From contig WNWL01000006.1 in NCBI GenBank assembly GCA_009733745.1, positions 186,001-250,000 of the forward strand: a DNA stretch of 64,000 bases, written 5' to 3'. The notes beneath the pieces are model-generated. The model ran no database searches, was not told the DNA's origin, and saw nothing but the letters and a program-made list of their open reading frames with translations. This DNA comes from Oceanobacillus sp. HTM 045. Lineage in GTDB: Bacteria; Pseudomonadota; Alphaproteobacteria; Rhodobacterales; Rhodobacteraceae. The translations under genes were made by a program, and so were the position numbers. Numbering within the stretch: the stretch's first letter is position 1; each line of letters starts with the position of its first letter. Positions 33,928 through 46,300 of this stretch are shown here, in pieces.

Positions 33928-34967
33928 GGGCAGCGGTTCTCCACGGCTGGCGGCAAGACCTCCGCGTCGAGGAGATGCCCGAGCCCGCCTGCCCCGCCGA
34001 CGGGGTGGTGATGCGGCTGCTGGCCTGCGGCGTCTGCCGCTCGGACTGGCACGCCTGGACCGGGGCGGATTCGGATGTCGCCCTGCCCCATGTCTGCGGC
34101 CACGAGTACTGCGGTACCGTCGAGGAGATCGGGCGGGAAGTGCGCGGCTTCGCCGTGGGCGACCGGGTGATCGCGCCCTTCATCCTCGCCTGCGGGCGCT
34201 GCGCCGACTGCCGGGCGGGCAACCAGACCATCTGCGCCACGCAGGCGGTGCCGGGCTTCACCTGCGCCGGGGCCTTCGCGGAACGGATCGCCGTGCCGCA
34301 CGCGGACGCCAACCTCGCGCACTTGCCGGAGGGGATGGACCCCGCGCTGGCCGCGGCGCTCGGCTGCCGGGTGACGACCGCGTGGCAGGCGCTGACGGGC
34401 CGCGCGGCGCTGGCGCCGGGCGAATGGCTGGCGGTGCACGGGACGGGGGGCGTCGGCATCTCCGCCGTGCTGCTCGGCCGGGCGCTGGGCGCGCGGGTCG
34501 TCGCGGTGGACGTGGTGGCCGAGAAGCGGGAACAGGCCCACGCGCTGGGCGCGGACGCGGTGGTGAACGCCGCGGAGGGCGACGCGGCAGAGGCGATCCG
34601 CGAGGTCACCGGCGGCGGCGCGCATGTCTCGGTGGAGGCGCTCGGCATTCCGCAGACCACCACCGCCTCGATCCGCTGCCTGCGCAAGCTCGGCCGCCAC
34701 GTGCAGGTCGGCATGCCCGCGGGCGAGCACACCACCATGGCGCTGCCGATGGACGCGGTCTACTCGGGCCAGCTCGCGCTCTACGGCACCCGCGGGATGC
34801 CGGGCTGGCGCTACCCCTCGCTGCTGGCGCTGATCGAGGGGGGCCATGTGGACCTCTCGCCGATCGTCGCGCGGCGCGTGCGCCTCTCGGACGCGACCGC
34901 CGAACTCAAGCTCTTCGATGCCCCGGCGCCGCCGGGGATCGCCGTCATCACCGATTTCGCCGCCTGA
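33924..34967 (+). CDS. Zinc-dependent alcohol dehydrogenase family protein
   Basis: 347 residues from GTG 33924, overlapping the purS stop. Medium-chain dehydrogenase features: catalytic-zinc Cys38 and His in [13 protein letters not shown] and [12 protein letters not shown], structural-zinc Cys in [15 protein letters not shown], and the Rossmann loop [27 protein letters not shown] with an Asp that favours NAD(H). The substrate cannot be told. Its placement between purS and purQ with tight coupling is unusual. Confidence 0.92.
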   Translation: MRAAVLHGWRQDLRVEEMPEPACPADGVVMRLLACGVCRSDWHAWTGADSDVALPHVCGHEYCGTVEEIGREVRGFAVGDRVIAPFILACGRCADCRAGNQTICATQAVPGFTCAGAFAERIAVPHADANLAHLPEGMDPALAAALGCRVTTAWQALTGRAALAPGEWLAVHGTGGVGISAVLLGRALGARVVAVDVVAEKREQAHALGADAVVNAAEGDAAEAIREVTGGGAHVSVEALGIPQTTTASIRCLRKLGRHVQVGMPAGEHTTMALPMDAVYSGQLALYGTRGMPGWRYPSLLALIEGGHVDLSPIVARRVRLSDATAELKLFDAPAPPGIAVITDFAA

Positions 34968-35002
34968 CCGGAGCCCGGACAGCCCTCCCGAAGGAGACCG
35001 AC

Positions 35003-35701
35003 ATGAAGACCGCCGTCGTCGTCTTTCCCGGATCGAACTGCGACCGCGACCTCGCCGTCGCGCTCCGCGACGCAACCGGCGTGGCGCCGGCGATGGTCTG
35101 GCACAAGGAGACCGCCCTGCCCGAGGGGCTGGACCTCGTGGCGATCCCCGGCGGGTTCTCCTTCGGCGACTACCTGCGCTGCGGCGCGATCGCGGCGCGC
35201 TCGCCGATCATGCCGGAAGTGGTCGCCTTCGCCGCGAAGGGCGGCAGGGTGATCGGCATCTGCAACGGCTGGCAGGTGCTGCAGGAGGTCGGCCTCCTGC
35301 CCGGCGCGCTGATGCGCAACCGGACGCTGAAATTCGTCTGCCGCGACGTGACGCTGAAGGTCGAGACCGTGGCCTCGGAATTCACCCGCGGCTACCGGCA
35401 GGGCCAGGTCGTGACCATCCCGGTCGCGCATCATGACGGGGCGTTCACCGGCGACGCCGACCTGCTCGACGCGCTGGAGGCGGAGGACCGGGTGGCGTTC
35501 CGCTATGTCGACGCGGAGGGCAACCCGACCGACGCGGCCAATCCGAACGGGTCGGACAGGAACATCGCCGGAATCCTCAGCGCGAATCGTAAGGTACTGG
35601 GAATGATGCCGCACCCGGAGCGGCTGGCGGACGCGGCCCTTGGCGGCGCCGACGGCGCCCTGCTGTTCGAGGGCCTCGCGCGGGTCGCCGAGGTCGCCTG
35701 A
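35003..35701 (+). CDS. purQ: Phosphoribosylformylglycinamidine synthase subunit PurQ
   Basis: Glutaminase subunit of FGAM synthase. The 232-residue protein has the class I amidotransferase fold: [33 protein letters not shown], the nucleophile in [14 protein letters not shown], and the His-Glu pair in [11 protein letters not shown]. Start ATG 35003 follows AAGGAG at 34991-34996. Works with purS (1.1 kb upstream) and purL (3.8 kb downstream). Confidence 0.97.
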   Translation: MKTAVVVFPGSNCDRDLAVALRDATGVAPAMVWHKETALPEGLDLVAIPGGFSFGDYLRCGAIAARSPIMPEVVAFAAKGGRVIGICNGWQVLQEVGLLPGALMRNRTLKFVCRDVTLKVETVASEFTRGYRQGQVVTIPVAHHDGAFTGDADLLDALEAEDRVAFRYVDAEGNPTDAANPNGSDRNIAGILSANRKVLGMMPHPERLADAALGGADGALLFEGLARVAEVA

Positions 35702-35835
35702 GCGACTGCGCGAACCCCTCGCATTATACAACCGAAGCGACTGAAATTGCCGCGATTTCGCCCCGGATTGGCTTGATCCGGTCACGTTTTTCGCGGACAG
35801 TCCGACCGTGTTGTTTTTTGCAGGAGGGGATATCC

Positions 35836-36195
35836 ATGCGCACATCACTTTTCGCGGCGGCTCTCGCCGTTGGCACCATGGGTCTTGGCGCCACGGCGCA
35901 GGCCGAGGGCTGGAACGTCCGCGATTTCGGACCGACCGCCGACCGCGCCGAGTGCATGGCGAAGGCGGACAATGTCATTCGCTGGTACGAACAGACCTAT
36001 TACTCGAGCTACGTCACCCAGCTGACCTGGACCAGCTACGGCTATGACATGACGCCGGGCGACAACGACACCCTCATCATGTGCCCCTACGTGAACGGCG
36101 TCGTGAACGCGTTCCTGGTGATCCACGGTGGCGAGGAGTCCGAGCGCACGCTGGTCGCCGACCGCCTCGAGGACCGCTGGAACTCGATCCGCTAA
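35836..36195 (+). CDS. Small secreted protein of unknown function
   Basis: 119 residues from ATG 35836 after AGGAGGGG. A signal peptide (MRTSLFAAALAVGTMGLGATAQA) precedes a mature domain of about 96 residues with two Cys (AECMAKADNVI and LIMCPYVNG) that could pair in the periplasm. Tyr-rich centre (YEQTYYSSY). No family recognised. A strong terminator follows, so it is an independent unit. Confidence 0.78.
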   Translation: MRTSLFAAALAVGTMGLGATAQAEGWNVRDFGPTADRAECMAKADNVIRWYEQTYYSSYVTQLTWTSYGYDMTPGDNDTLIMCPYVNGVVNAFLVIHGGEESERTLVADRLEDRWNSIR

Positions 36196-36233
36196 GGGGC
36201 GGATTACCAAGGGTTTCCGACTTCGCGAGTTTC

Positions 36234-36271
36234 GGGGCCGCGCGGGTGACCGCGCGGCCCCTTTGCCTTTT
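36234..36271 (+). terminator. Intrinsic terminator after the secreted-protein gene
   Basis: Perfect 12-bp GC stem (GGGGCCGCGCGG / CCGCGCGGCCCC) with a GTGA loop, directly followed by TTTGCCTTTT. This is the clearest Rho-independent terminator in the window. Confidence 0.88.
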
Positions 36272-36282
36272 GGGAAGCGACC

Positions 36283-36753
36283 ATGACGCACGTGCCCGAT
36301 GGCGCGCCCTGCGGCATCTACGGGGCGAACCCCGCCTGCTTCCTCGCGGCGGGCTGGCTGAGCGCGGGGCACCCGTTCCGCACCGGCGCGGCACCGGAGG
36401 GTTTCGCGGACCGGCTAGAGGCGCTGATCGGGCAGGAACGCGCCTTCGCCACGGTGGACCGCCTGCTGCAACGCTGCCTCGGCGGGTTCCTGTGCGAGTT
36501 GTGCGGGGAGGAGGCCAGCTCCAGCGAGCTGATGGTGCCGGACGCCGTGGCGGGCCGGGTCTGGCACGCGCCGCAGTTGATCCCGCATTACGTCCGGGCG
36601 CACGGCTACCTGCCGCCGGACGGCTTCGTCGCGGCGGTGCTCGCCTGCCCCGATCTCGACGATCCGGCCTACCAGGCGCAGCTCGTCGCCATCGGCGGGG
36701 AGAGGCTCGCGGGTCTCTATGCGGCATCGGAGGAGCCGGACGGGGAGATTTGA
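36283..36753 (+). CDS. Hypothetical protein with CxxC
   Basis: 156 residues, no signal or transmembrane segment. Conserved-looking features are CGIYGANPACFLAAGWLSAG, a CELCGEE motif in the centre, and several further Cys, so metal binding is possible. The middle resembles part of a zinc ribbon but only one CxxC is evident. I cannot name a family. It starts 12 bases after the terminator. Confidence 0.65.
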   Translation: MTHVPDGAPCGIYGANPACFLAAGWLSAGHPFRTGAAPEGFADRLEALIGQERAFATVDRLLQRCLGGFLCELCGEEASSSELMVPDAVAGRVWHAPQLIPHYVRAHGYLPPDGFVAAVLACPDLDDPAYQAQLVAIGGERLAGLYAASEEPDGEI

Positions 36754-36867
36754 GCGCGCGGTGAGCCGTGCACGGGCAGCCGCCATGCAGGATCGGCATG
36801 GCCGGGCCTGAGACATGCGCCGCCGGAAGCTGTAGGGTGCGGGCCGACGCGAAGCGAGGACAGAGCC

Positions 36868-37701
36868 ATGTCGCATATCACCGAAACCGGCCGCCAGCGG
36901 ATCGCCGAGATCGCCGGGCGCTACGGGCTCAGCCAGGGTGCGGTCGAGGAGATGGCCCGGGCCGTCGCCCGTGGCGGCGGGACGATGGCGCAGTTCTCCA
37001 TCCCCGAGCTGGGCGGGGCCGGCCAGTGGATGGCCGGCGGCATGACGATGGTCGGGGACATGTTCAACACCGGGCTGCAGGCGACGGTGGTCAACCTCTG
37101 CGGCGAGCTGTCGAACGCGATGATGCAGGAGCAGTTCTTCGCCGCGCCCGCGACCGGCCCCGGCGCCAGTTCGTGGTGGCCGGCGGAGCTGGGGCAGCCG
37201 GCCAGCGTCGGCGGGCAAAACGAGGTCCGCTACGCCTATTTCCCCGGCGCGCGACGCATCGCCTTCGACACGGGCCGCGGGCCAGTGATCCTGCTCGATA
37301 CGCTAGACCACCAGATCGGCGGCTTCTCGCAGCAGCAGTCGGGCATCGGCGGCGACCCGTTCGCGGGCGTGACCTTCTCCAGCCAGTACGGCCAGTTCGC
37401 GGTGTCGAGCCTGCCACGGGTGGGCGAGCCGGGCGCGCAGGCGCAGCCGGAGCCGATCGTGGAGCCGGTGGTGGAAAGCGTGCAGGAGAGCGTGGCGGAG
37501 CCTGCGCCCGTCGCCGATCCGGCGCCTGCTCCGGTGGCGACGCCGGAAGCGGCCCCTGCCCCGCCGGCCCCGTCCGCCGGGCGCGCCGACGCGGGCGACA
37601 TCCTGAACCTGATCGAACGCCTCGCCGCGCTGCGCGACGCGGGCGCGCTCAGCGAGGAAGAGTTCTCGGCCAAGAAGACGGAGCTGCTGGCGCGGCTCTA
37701 G
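36868..37701 (+). CDS. SHOCT-domain protein
   Basis: 277 residues. The N-terminal helical segment TGRQRIAEIAGRYGLSQGAVEEMARAV is followed by a Gly-rich section (GGAGQWMAGGMTMVGDM) and a middle domain of about 110 residues. A Pro/Ala/Glu linker (EPVVESVQESVAEPAPVADPAP) leads to a C-terminal SHOCT motif: ILNLIERLAALRDAGALSEEEFSAKKTELL. SHOCT motifs are thought to mediate oligomerisation. Likely a membrane- or envelope-associated structural protein (inference). Followed by two tandem copies of the intergenic repeat. Confidence 0.85.
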   Translation: MSHITETGRQRIAEIAGRYGLSQGAVEEMARAVARGGGTMAQFSIPELGGAGQWMAGGMTMVGDMFNTGLQATVVNLCGELSNAMMQEQFFAAPATGPGASSWWPAELGQPASVGGQNEVRYAYFPGARRIAFDTGRGPVILLDTLDHQIGGFSQQQSGIGGDPFAGVTFSSQYGQFAVSSLPRVGEPGAQAQPEPIVEPVVESVQESVAEPAPVADPAPAPVATPEAAPAPPAPSAGRADAGDILNLIERLAALRDAGALSEEEFSAKKTELLARL

Positions 37702-37745
37702 GGGGGAAAGGGCGAGATACCTCGAAGGCTTGGCCCGAGGTCAGC

Positions 37746-37917
37746 GCGGAGGGACACGTCCGGCCCTGGTCGGGCGTTGTGCTTCGCCGGGGTTGCTTGG
37801 TTTATCCCCGCAAGACCTCCCGCCTCCTGATCCCCTTGCAGCGGCAGAGAACGCCCGGCCCCGGGGAGGGCCGGGCGTGGCCCGGGCTGGTCGCCCGGGC
37901 TATGGCTGGTGCGGCGT
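37746..37917 (+). repeat. Intergenic repeat, copy C
   Basis: Begins GCGGAGGGACACGTCCGGCC and ends GGTGCGGCG, with both GC hairpins (CGCCCGGCCCC..., GGCCCGGGC-TGGTC-GCCCGGGC) and the TTTATCCCCGCAAGACCTCCC box intact. It lies 45 bases after the SHOCT gene. Confidence 0.9.
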
Positions 37918-37963
37918 GCCATTTCACTTCACTGCGAAGTTGGGAGGATGGCAGAAACTGAGC

Positions 37964-38126
37964 GCGGAGGGACACGACCGGCCCTGGTCGGGCGTGGTGC
38001 CCCATAAGGTCTGCTTGATTTATCCCGGCGAGACCTCCCGCCTCCTGATCCCCTCGCAGCGTCGCAGAACGCCCGGCCCCGGGGAGGGCCGGGCGTGGCC
38101 CGGGCTGGTCGCCCGGGCGGTGGCTG
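37964..38126 (+). repeat. Intergenic repeat, copy D
   Basis: Begins GCGGAGGGACACGACCGGCC, 46 bases after copy C and in the same orientation. Both hairpins are intact. Copies C and D together fill most of the 453-base gap 37702-38154, which holds no gene. Confidence 0.9.
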
Positions 38127-38154
38127 ATCGGGGTGCCAGGGCGGCTGAAGCCGC

Positions 38155-39354
38155 TCAGGACTGGCGATCCTCACCACCCACCGTCTCGTAGAGCTCCTCG
38201 ACATAGCCCTGGTCCATCCAGTTCGGCGAACGGCGGAGCCGGGTGAAGCCCCCCGCGGCGGCGACGAGTTCGGGCACGGAGTTCTGCGCCGGGCCGCCTG
38301 CCCGGTGAGCGCGGCGGGCTTCCTGGTTGATGGAGAGGAACAGGTCGGCCCGGTCGCGGATCAGCTCGACATAGGCGGCCGCCTCCGCCGCCGGGATCTC
38401 GGGCAGCGAATCCATGTTCAGCACCGCCCGGTAGCGCGGCGCGAGGTCGGCCTTGCGCGACGCGGCGACGATCCGCACCCGGCCCTTCTCCGCGGCGTTG
38501 TCCTCCTCGCCGTCGAGCACCACCCGGTCCTCGCCCAGCGCGGCGGCGAGGTAGGCGGCCTGCAGCGCGGTGACGATGGGCAGGTCGATGATCGTGTAGT
38601 CGCGGTAGCCTGCCATCGCGAAATAGCGCGCGACATTGCCGAAGCCGCCTCCGATCTCGAGGATCGGCTCGTCCCCGCCCACGCCGATCTGGCGCATCAG
38701 CACCACCGGGTAGGCATGGCGGATCGAATCGAGGTTGTAGGGCTTGGCCCCGAACCACGCGACCGAGGGGGTGCCGTCGGGCGGGGCTTCCAGAGAGAGG
38801 CCGCACGCGGCCTCGATCGCGGCGATCAGCGGCGCTGGGTCGGCCTTCAGCTCGGCGACGTAGTCCTCCGGCGATGTCTGGTGGTTGGACCATGCCGGCT
38901 TGACCGCCAGCGCCTCGGCGAAGGCGAGGATGTAGTCGCTGAGCTTGCAGCGGAAATAGTCGCGCGAGGAGAACCCCTTGCGCAGCCGCTGGCGGAACTC
39001 GTTATCGGGGGAGAAACCGTAGGACATGCCGGCGGTGAGGTGGTTGGCGAGCATGGCGCCGAGCATCTCGCGGAGCGCCGCCGTGTCGCCCTGCCCCAGC
39101 GCGGTGACGAAGGCGCGGTTCATGTCCGCGAAGCGGCCCCAGATCGTGTCCTCCGGCTGCTCCGGTACGTTCAGACGCCAGGCCGCGACGATGCGTCGGA
39201 TCATCGCGTCGCTGATGCCGATTTGCGCCGGCAGAGCGCCGGTCTCGAAGCGGGGGATCACCGGGTAGGGCCGGCCCACCTTGGGAAAGCGCAGGCGCGG
39301 CACGGCGCGGACGAGCGATGCATGCATCGCGAGCCGCCTGAAGAATGATGCCAT
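38155..39354 (-). CDS. Putative sugar O-methyltransferase
   Basis: 399 residues from ATG 39354 ([20 protein letters not shown]). Residues about 1-190 are a helical N-terminal domain with [19 protein letters not shown]. The SAM-binding motif is [22 protein letters not shown], followed by [22 protein letters not shown] and [21 protein letters not shown]. This layout fits the putative sugar O-methyltransferase family, involved in surface polysaccharide modification. No other polysaccharide genes are adjacent. It converges with the repeat region and is divergent from purL. Confidence 0.82.
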   Translation of the reverse strand: MASFFRRLAMHASLVRAVPRLRFPKVGRPYPVIPRFETGALPAQIGISDAMIRRIVAAWRLNVPEQPEDTIWGRFADMNRAFVTALGQGDTAALREMLGAMLANHLTAGMSYGFSPDNEFRQRLRKGFSSRDYFRCKLSDYILAFAEALAVKPAWSNHQTSPEDYVAELKADPAPLIAAIEAACGLSLEAPPDGTPSVAWFGAKPYNLDSIRHAYPVVLMRQIGVGGDEPILEIGGGFGNVARYFAMAGYRDYTIIDLPIVTALQAAYLAAALGEDRVVLDGEEDNAAEKGRVRIVAASRKADLAPRYRAVLNMDSLPEIPAAEAAAYVELIRDRADLFLSINQEARRAHRAGGPAQNSVPELVAAAGGFTRLRRSPNWMDQGYVEELYETVGGEDRQS

Positions 39355-39501
39355 GTCCGCGCCCTCCCGCCCGGCAGCCCGTGCCTGCGGGGCCACCCTG
39401 TCCTGCGCCTGTTACGGAAGGCGGCAACCTGCGTCCAGTGCCTCTTCCAACCGGTCTGGCGCTGTCGTATAGACCCCGCAACTTCGGCCAGGGCGGATAA
39501 C

Positions 39502-41685
<2,184 letters not shown>

Positions 41686-41756
41686 GCGATGGACCTTGCC
41701 GACAGCAGGCTGCCATCATAAATCGGGATTGAACTGTTCGGAAGCGGAGCGCTGCG

Positions 41757-42002
41757 ATGCCAATGGCCGGCCACGAGATCGAGGCACTGATACGGGAAGC
41801 TTTCCCGGACGCCGAGATCGAAGTGAGAGATCTGGCCGGGGACGGCAATCACTACGCAGCCACGGTCGTGGCGGAGGCGTTTCGCGGAAAGAACAGGGTG
41901 CAGCAACACCAGATGGTGTACGCGGCGCTGAAGGGGCGGATGGATGGGGCGCACGGCGAGCTTCATGCGCTGGCGCTTCAAACTCAGGTACCGGAAGACT
42001 GA
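41757..42002 (+). CDS. BolA family protein
   Basis: 81 residues: MAGHEIEALIREAFPDAEIEVRDLAGDGNHYAATVVAEAFRGKNRVQQHQMVYAALKGRM, the BolA fold with the conserved Lys-Asn-Arg-Val-Gln-Gln-His. The invariant C-terminal His is in GELHALALQ. BolA proteins pair with CGFS glutaredoxins to handle Fe-S clusters, and such a glutaredoxin is the next gene. The initiator could be ATG 41757 or 41763. Confidence 0.95.
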   Translation: MPMAGHEIEALIREAFPDAEIEVRDLAGDGNHYAATVVAEAFRGKNRVQQHQMVYAALKGRMDGAHGELHALALQTQVPED

Positions 42003-42012
42003 GGTAAATGGA

Positions 42013-42381
42013 ATGGCCGATACCGGCATCAAGGAGAGCATCGGCGATATCGTTTCAGGCAACGATGTCGTGCTGTTCATGAAGGGCACGAAGACGATGC
42101 CCCAGTGCGGATTTTCTTCGCGTGTAGCGTCGATTCTCAACTATCTCGAAGTCAACTTCAAGGACGTGAACGTTCTTGAGAGCGACGAATTGCGCCAGGG
42201 AATAAAGGAATTCTCAGACTGGCCGACGATTCCACAGCTCTATGTGAAAGGTGACTTCGTCGGTGGTTGCGACATCATCACCGAGATGATGCTTTCGGGC
42301 GAACTGGATCAGGTGCTCGCCGATGGTAGCATCACCTTCAACAAGGCGGCGGCGGACCAGATCCGCGAACACAACAAGTGA
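42013..42381 (+). CDS. grxD: Monothiol glutaredoxin, Grx4 type
   Basis: 122 residues with active-site CGFS in TMPQCGFSSRVASIL, then WPTIPQLYVKGDFVGGCDIITEM, typical of class II glutaredoxins that carry [2Fe-2S] clusters. ATG 42013 follows GAGGT. It sits 10 bases after the BolA gene, so the two form the known BolA-Grx Fe-S module. GC is low here (28 of 60 bases on 42121-42180), far below the rest of the window. Confidence 0.96.
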   Translation: MADTGIKESIGDIVSGNDVVLFMKGTKTMPQCGFSSRVASILNYLEVNFKDVNVLESDELRQGIKEFSDWPTIPQLYVKGDFVGGCDIITEMMLSGELDQVLADGSITFNKAAADQIREHNK

Positions 42382-42449
42382 ATTTGCTAATGCCCTCGCA
42401 GGGACTGCAGTAACGGCATCGCGCCGAGGTAAAAGCTTTCCAGACCGTC

Positions 42450-42479
42450 TTGACAGACGAACCGTCAGACCGGTAGAGA
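42450..42479 (+). promoter_or_regulatory. Sigma-70-type promoter of tRNA-Gln
   Basis: TTGACA at 42450-42455 is a perfect -35 box. TAGAGA at 42474-42479 is an acceptable -10 with an 18-base spacer, placing transcription start about 15 bases before the tRNA. Confidence 0.5.
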
Positions 42480-42501
42480 GCCTGCACCGCGGCGACGCCG
42501 G

Positions 42502-42575
42502 TGGGGAATAGTTTAACGGTAGAACAGCGGACTCTGACTCCGTCAGTCCTGGTTCGAATCCAGGTTCCCCAGCCA
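42502..42575 (+). tRNA. tRNA-Gln (CUG anticodon)
   Basis: Cloverleaf of 74 bases with 7-bp acceptor stem TGGGGAA / TTCCCCA, D-arm AGTTTAACGGTAGAAC, anticodon arm GCGGA-ctCTGac-TCCGT, T-arm CCTGGTTCGAATCCAGG, discriminator G and encoded CCA. Anticodon CTG decodes CAG. It lies between grxD and the convergent end of the GTA cluster. Confidence 0.96.
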
Positions 42576-42605
42576 TCATGCAATCTTCGCGAAATCCAGA
42601 TCATT

Positions 42606-43313
42606 CTACGAAACCATTGCTGGCGCAGCGATACTCGCGTAGTGGATGGCAACCCTGATGCTGCCGGCCGAGAAGGCACCGCCTTCGGCGGAGATGATCA
42701 GGTCTGTAGGTCCATAATATGCCAAGGGACTGCCGGTCACGCCCTCTGCGAATGCCCCCTGAGCCGCCCCAAAACCTGACCCGTATCGGTCATCCGAACC
42801 TGTCACCCCAAGTCGCCAACTCGTGGTGCCGGTTATCTCGGTGAGGACACGAGCCGAGACGCCAAGAACGACAGCCTTGTCCGGAATTGCCGCGGCAATG
42901 GATGATACGGGTCCAGCGGCCAACTCATGATCGAATTCGGCTATCAAGCTGAAGGTCGCTGCTCCACCGGGCGATAACGCCGTCGCTCCGGCCACCCAGC
43001 GACCGACGAAGACAGCAAACATGGCTTCGTCGCTCACCCAGATCTGCATGCCATTCCAAGGCTGGATGAAATCCCATCCACCATTCAGGAAACAGGCAAT
43101 CTCTCCATCGCGCCCGGCCCATGCACCGCCGGCCCCATCTGGAACGATCGAGCAATCTCCATCCTCCGGAGAAGTCGGAACAGATTCCGACCTGCTCAAC
43201 ACCGTTCCGCTGACCACGCAATCAATCCGTGACAGCGCTTCGTTTACAGTCACATGCTTCTGAGCCTGAGCGGCAGCGATGAAAGGCAGGCTGAGGTGCC
43301 GTGTATTAGACAT
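42606..43313 (-). CDS. DUF2793 protein downstream of GTA g15
   Basis: 235 residues from ATG 43313 (MSNTRHLSLPFIAAAQAQKHVTVNEAL), overlapping the g15 end by eight bases. The N-terminal LPFIAAAQAQKHVTVNEAL repeat-like helix and GAGGAWAGRDGEIACFLNGGWDFIQPWNGMQIWV are DUF2793 features. DUF2793 occurs in phage tail or head-fibre proteins, including a GTA head-spike protein of R. capsulatus encoded away from the main cluster. Direct adjacency here suggests a GTA structural role (inference). Lower-GC than the rest of the window. Confidence 0.85.
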   Translation of the reverse strand: MSNTRHLSLPFIAAAQAQKHVTVNEALSRIDCVVSGTVLSRSESVPTSPEDGDCSIVPDGAGGAWAGRDGEIACFLNGGWDFIQPWNGMQIWVSDEAMFAVFVGRWVAGATALSPGGAATFSLIAEFDHELAAGPVSSIAAAIPDKAVVLGVSARVLTEITGTTSWRLGVTGSDDRYGSGFGAAQGAFAEGVTGSPLAYYGPTDLIISAEGGAFSAGSIRVAIHYASIAAPAMVS

Positions 43314-46300
43314 TGAGCTCAATCTCCGCGAAGTTTCCAGGCCCAAACACTTGGGATACTCGAGCAACCCTTATCGACGCGTCCGATGACAGGCCATCGT
43401 CGAGTTGATCGTCGAGAGAGTAAGAGAAGCTGTTTCCAGTAACCGTCACTGACCTGACGATCTCTCCGTTGCTGACAATCTCAACGAAGTACTTCTCGTC
43501 TGGCTCGTCAGAAGGTACATCCAGACCCTGCCAGCTGTCACCACCAACGCGCGTAGTTCGGACCCAAGACGCTTCGAAGGCTCCGCTTGCGTAGTCCTGT
43601 TGGACACGAAGGTGTGCTGGCGCAAAAGGCTTGATACCAAGCCCCATGAAAGCAGTTGAATTGCTGGCCACGCTGAAGTGGTCGATGGGAACATCGACCG
43701 ATGCCGCCCGATAATTCCTGTCGAGACCTCTTAGTTCGCTCTCAAGTGGGACTTGAACCAAGCTTTTGTCCAAGACAACGACGGGGGCGTTCGCCGGTAA
43801 CGTCGTTCCCCACCGATCGCCCCACATTGTATCCCTTTGGCCGCGTAGCAGCTTGTGAAGAGCATATTCATTTTCGCCGACAAGTTCCGCCCCACAAAAC
43901 TGGATTATCTCCCACGCGCCGTCAGGCCACTGAACAGCGAGGCGGTTTTCACCGTTCAGAACATCGAGCTCTGCGCTGGAAGAGAGGGCCCCAGAGCGCA
44001 CGCTGACCCGGAAGTTATCCACCGACTGCCAACGATCAGGCTGGCCGAACACCAAAGGCGTGAGCGTTTCCCCAATCATCGCAGGGCGAGTGATGGTGGC
44101 GATAGGCTCGAACCCGGTTTCAGAAGCCGATCGATACAGCAACACGTCGCCGGGCCAGGGATCGGCGTGGACCGCCACCCAGGGCCATGCGTCCTCGACA
44201 CTACCCGTCGCGATTGGCAGATCGATGAACTGGACGGCAAGCGGAGCAGGCGGGAGGTAGGAAGGAGCCTCGCTTTGCCGGAGTCCCGAGGTCGCAGTAG
44301 GTACCGCGCGATCCCTCAAGGGGATTGCTTCCACTTCCCGCTCGAGCAGGCCAACGACTCGGTCAATCATTACCTTCGATTGAGAGGATCCATCGTCGAG
44401 CTGAAGAATGTCTCCAGGTTCCAGCCCGAGGTGGGACAACGGAAGTCGGAATGTGATCCTTTCAGCAGCGTTCAATCCGTCCGATAGCCTCCGTGATGCC
44501 AGATCTTCGGCGCGATGTGCCGGCATGAAGATTGGAACCGAAACTCGCTCACTGGTCCCACCGCCTGCGGAATCGCATCTCGCTTCGGAAACGCCCAGCC
44601 GGAAGTCCAAATCGCCGCGCGAGTAGTAAACCTGCACAGTCCCGACGTCGGCTGCCTCCGCACCGATCTGTCTAGTGATCGCTGATGTCTGGCTCATCAG
44701 ATCCAAAACCAGACCATCCACCTCCAGAATCTTTTCAGCGTCCTCCGACTCAACGATCATTTCCAAGAGGTCGCGGCTCTGGCGGACACCGAATGCGTGA
44801 ACCAGCGCCAATGGCTGGAGAAGCTCCCTACCGGTTGCGAAACTGTCCACGAGATACCCATCAACCTGGTCCGACAGGCGCGACACGTCAAATGAAGTCA
44901 GACCGGACTGTTCAACGACTTCCGCAACCGCCTCGGAAAGAGCTCCGGAACTGATGCGCCCCGAAATCCAGTGCCCGGTCGCGTGGTTCGGACCGTCCTT
45001 CCATACGCTCTCGCGCATGGGGAAGTCAGGCCATGGTCGTGCATCCCAGTTCCAGACGAATATCCCGTCTCCCGGGATCATCCGATCACCATAAACCGGA
45101 GACGTCGGATTGTTTTCCGGATCGCTCCAGTAGGAAATCACAGCCGCGAGACCGGCACTCTGGATTAGATCGTCCCTGTTTCCCCTTGAACCGAAGGGCA
45201 GCGCGCTCTCCGAACTGTTCCGGTCGACGAACTTGTTGGGTTCGTTCGTACCGAGATCGACCGCGGGAACTCCCACTTCGGTGAACCAGATGGGTTTCGA
45301 CTTCGGCACCCATGCGGTTGGAGATCCGCTGCGAACACCGTTTGGGCGATCATGGTGGGAGTTCGACCACCAACTGCGGAGATCTTTCGGGCGCCACACC
45401 CAATCTTCGCCATATGCGCCGTCGGATATCGGAGTTCTCAGCTGCGAATCCCGATCCAGTTGGCTTGTGTAGTACCAATCGTAACCTTCGCCGCCCTCAA
45501 TGTTGGCCTGCAGATATGACGCGTCGTAGACGCTCTTCGCGCCCGATGACTTGTCTAGATGAGCTGCACCGTGACGCCAGTCGCTCATCGGGAAATAGTT
45601 GTCGATCCCCACGAAGTCGATGTTCTCATCGGACCAGAGAGCATCGAGGTGAAAGTAGAGATCCCCGCTACCGTCTTGCGGATGGTATCCAAAATACTCT
45701 GACCAGTCTGCCGCATAACCGATCTTCGCCTGTGGCAGGAGGTGGCGAACCTCGGCAACAAGAGACTTGAGCTCGGCAACGGCAGGGAAGTCGGCCTCCC
45801 CCGCCCTCAGTGTCGTCAGGCCCCGAAGTTCCGAGCCGACGCAGAATCCATCCACTCCACCAGCCAGGGCGCAAAGCGCTGCGTAGTGGAGGATGAAACG
45901 ACGAAACCGCCACTCGCCTGGCCCCGAGTACGAACTCGTACCGTTCGCAATCGAGAAATCCGCGGCTGATGCACTCCCGAAGAAGCTTTCAACTTCATCA
46001 TGCGCGGCCTGCATCTTGTCCGGAGATCCCGGAAGGCCGGGCGCAAGGCTCGATGTAATTCTCCCCCGCCACGGGAATGTCGGCTGCCCGACCAACCCGG
46101 TGTAGGGGTTCAACAATTCGTTCGAAGCGGGAATGTCCATCAGCAGGAACGGATAGAAGACGACCCGCTTCCCGCGTGCCTTCAGTTCCTGAATCGCTCG
46201 CACGACCGATCCATCCGAAGGTGTGCCGCCGAAGTTCGGCCTGACTTCATCATCGAGCGAGACCTGCGTGGCGTTGCTCGTCGTTAGCCCGGCGACACTC

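Noticed and set aside
33376-38204. Short minus-strand frames over the intergenic repeats
   Set aside because: Copies read in different frames because of indels between them, so conservation is at the nucleic acid level and not of protein.
41757-42381. Recently acquired bolA-grxD as an insertion
   Set aside because: The genes are in their usual place after purL and the GC change begins inside purL, so replacement fits better than insertion.
42502-42575. tRNA-Gln as an integration site of an island
   Set aside because: No partial repeat of the tRNA 3' end was found at the far side of the low-GC block, and the block starts inside purL.
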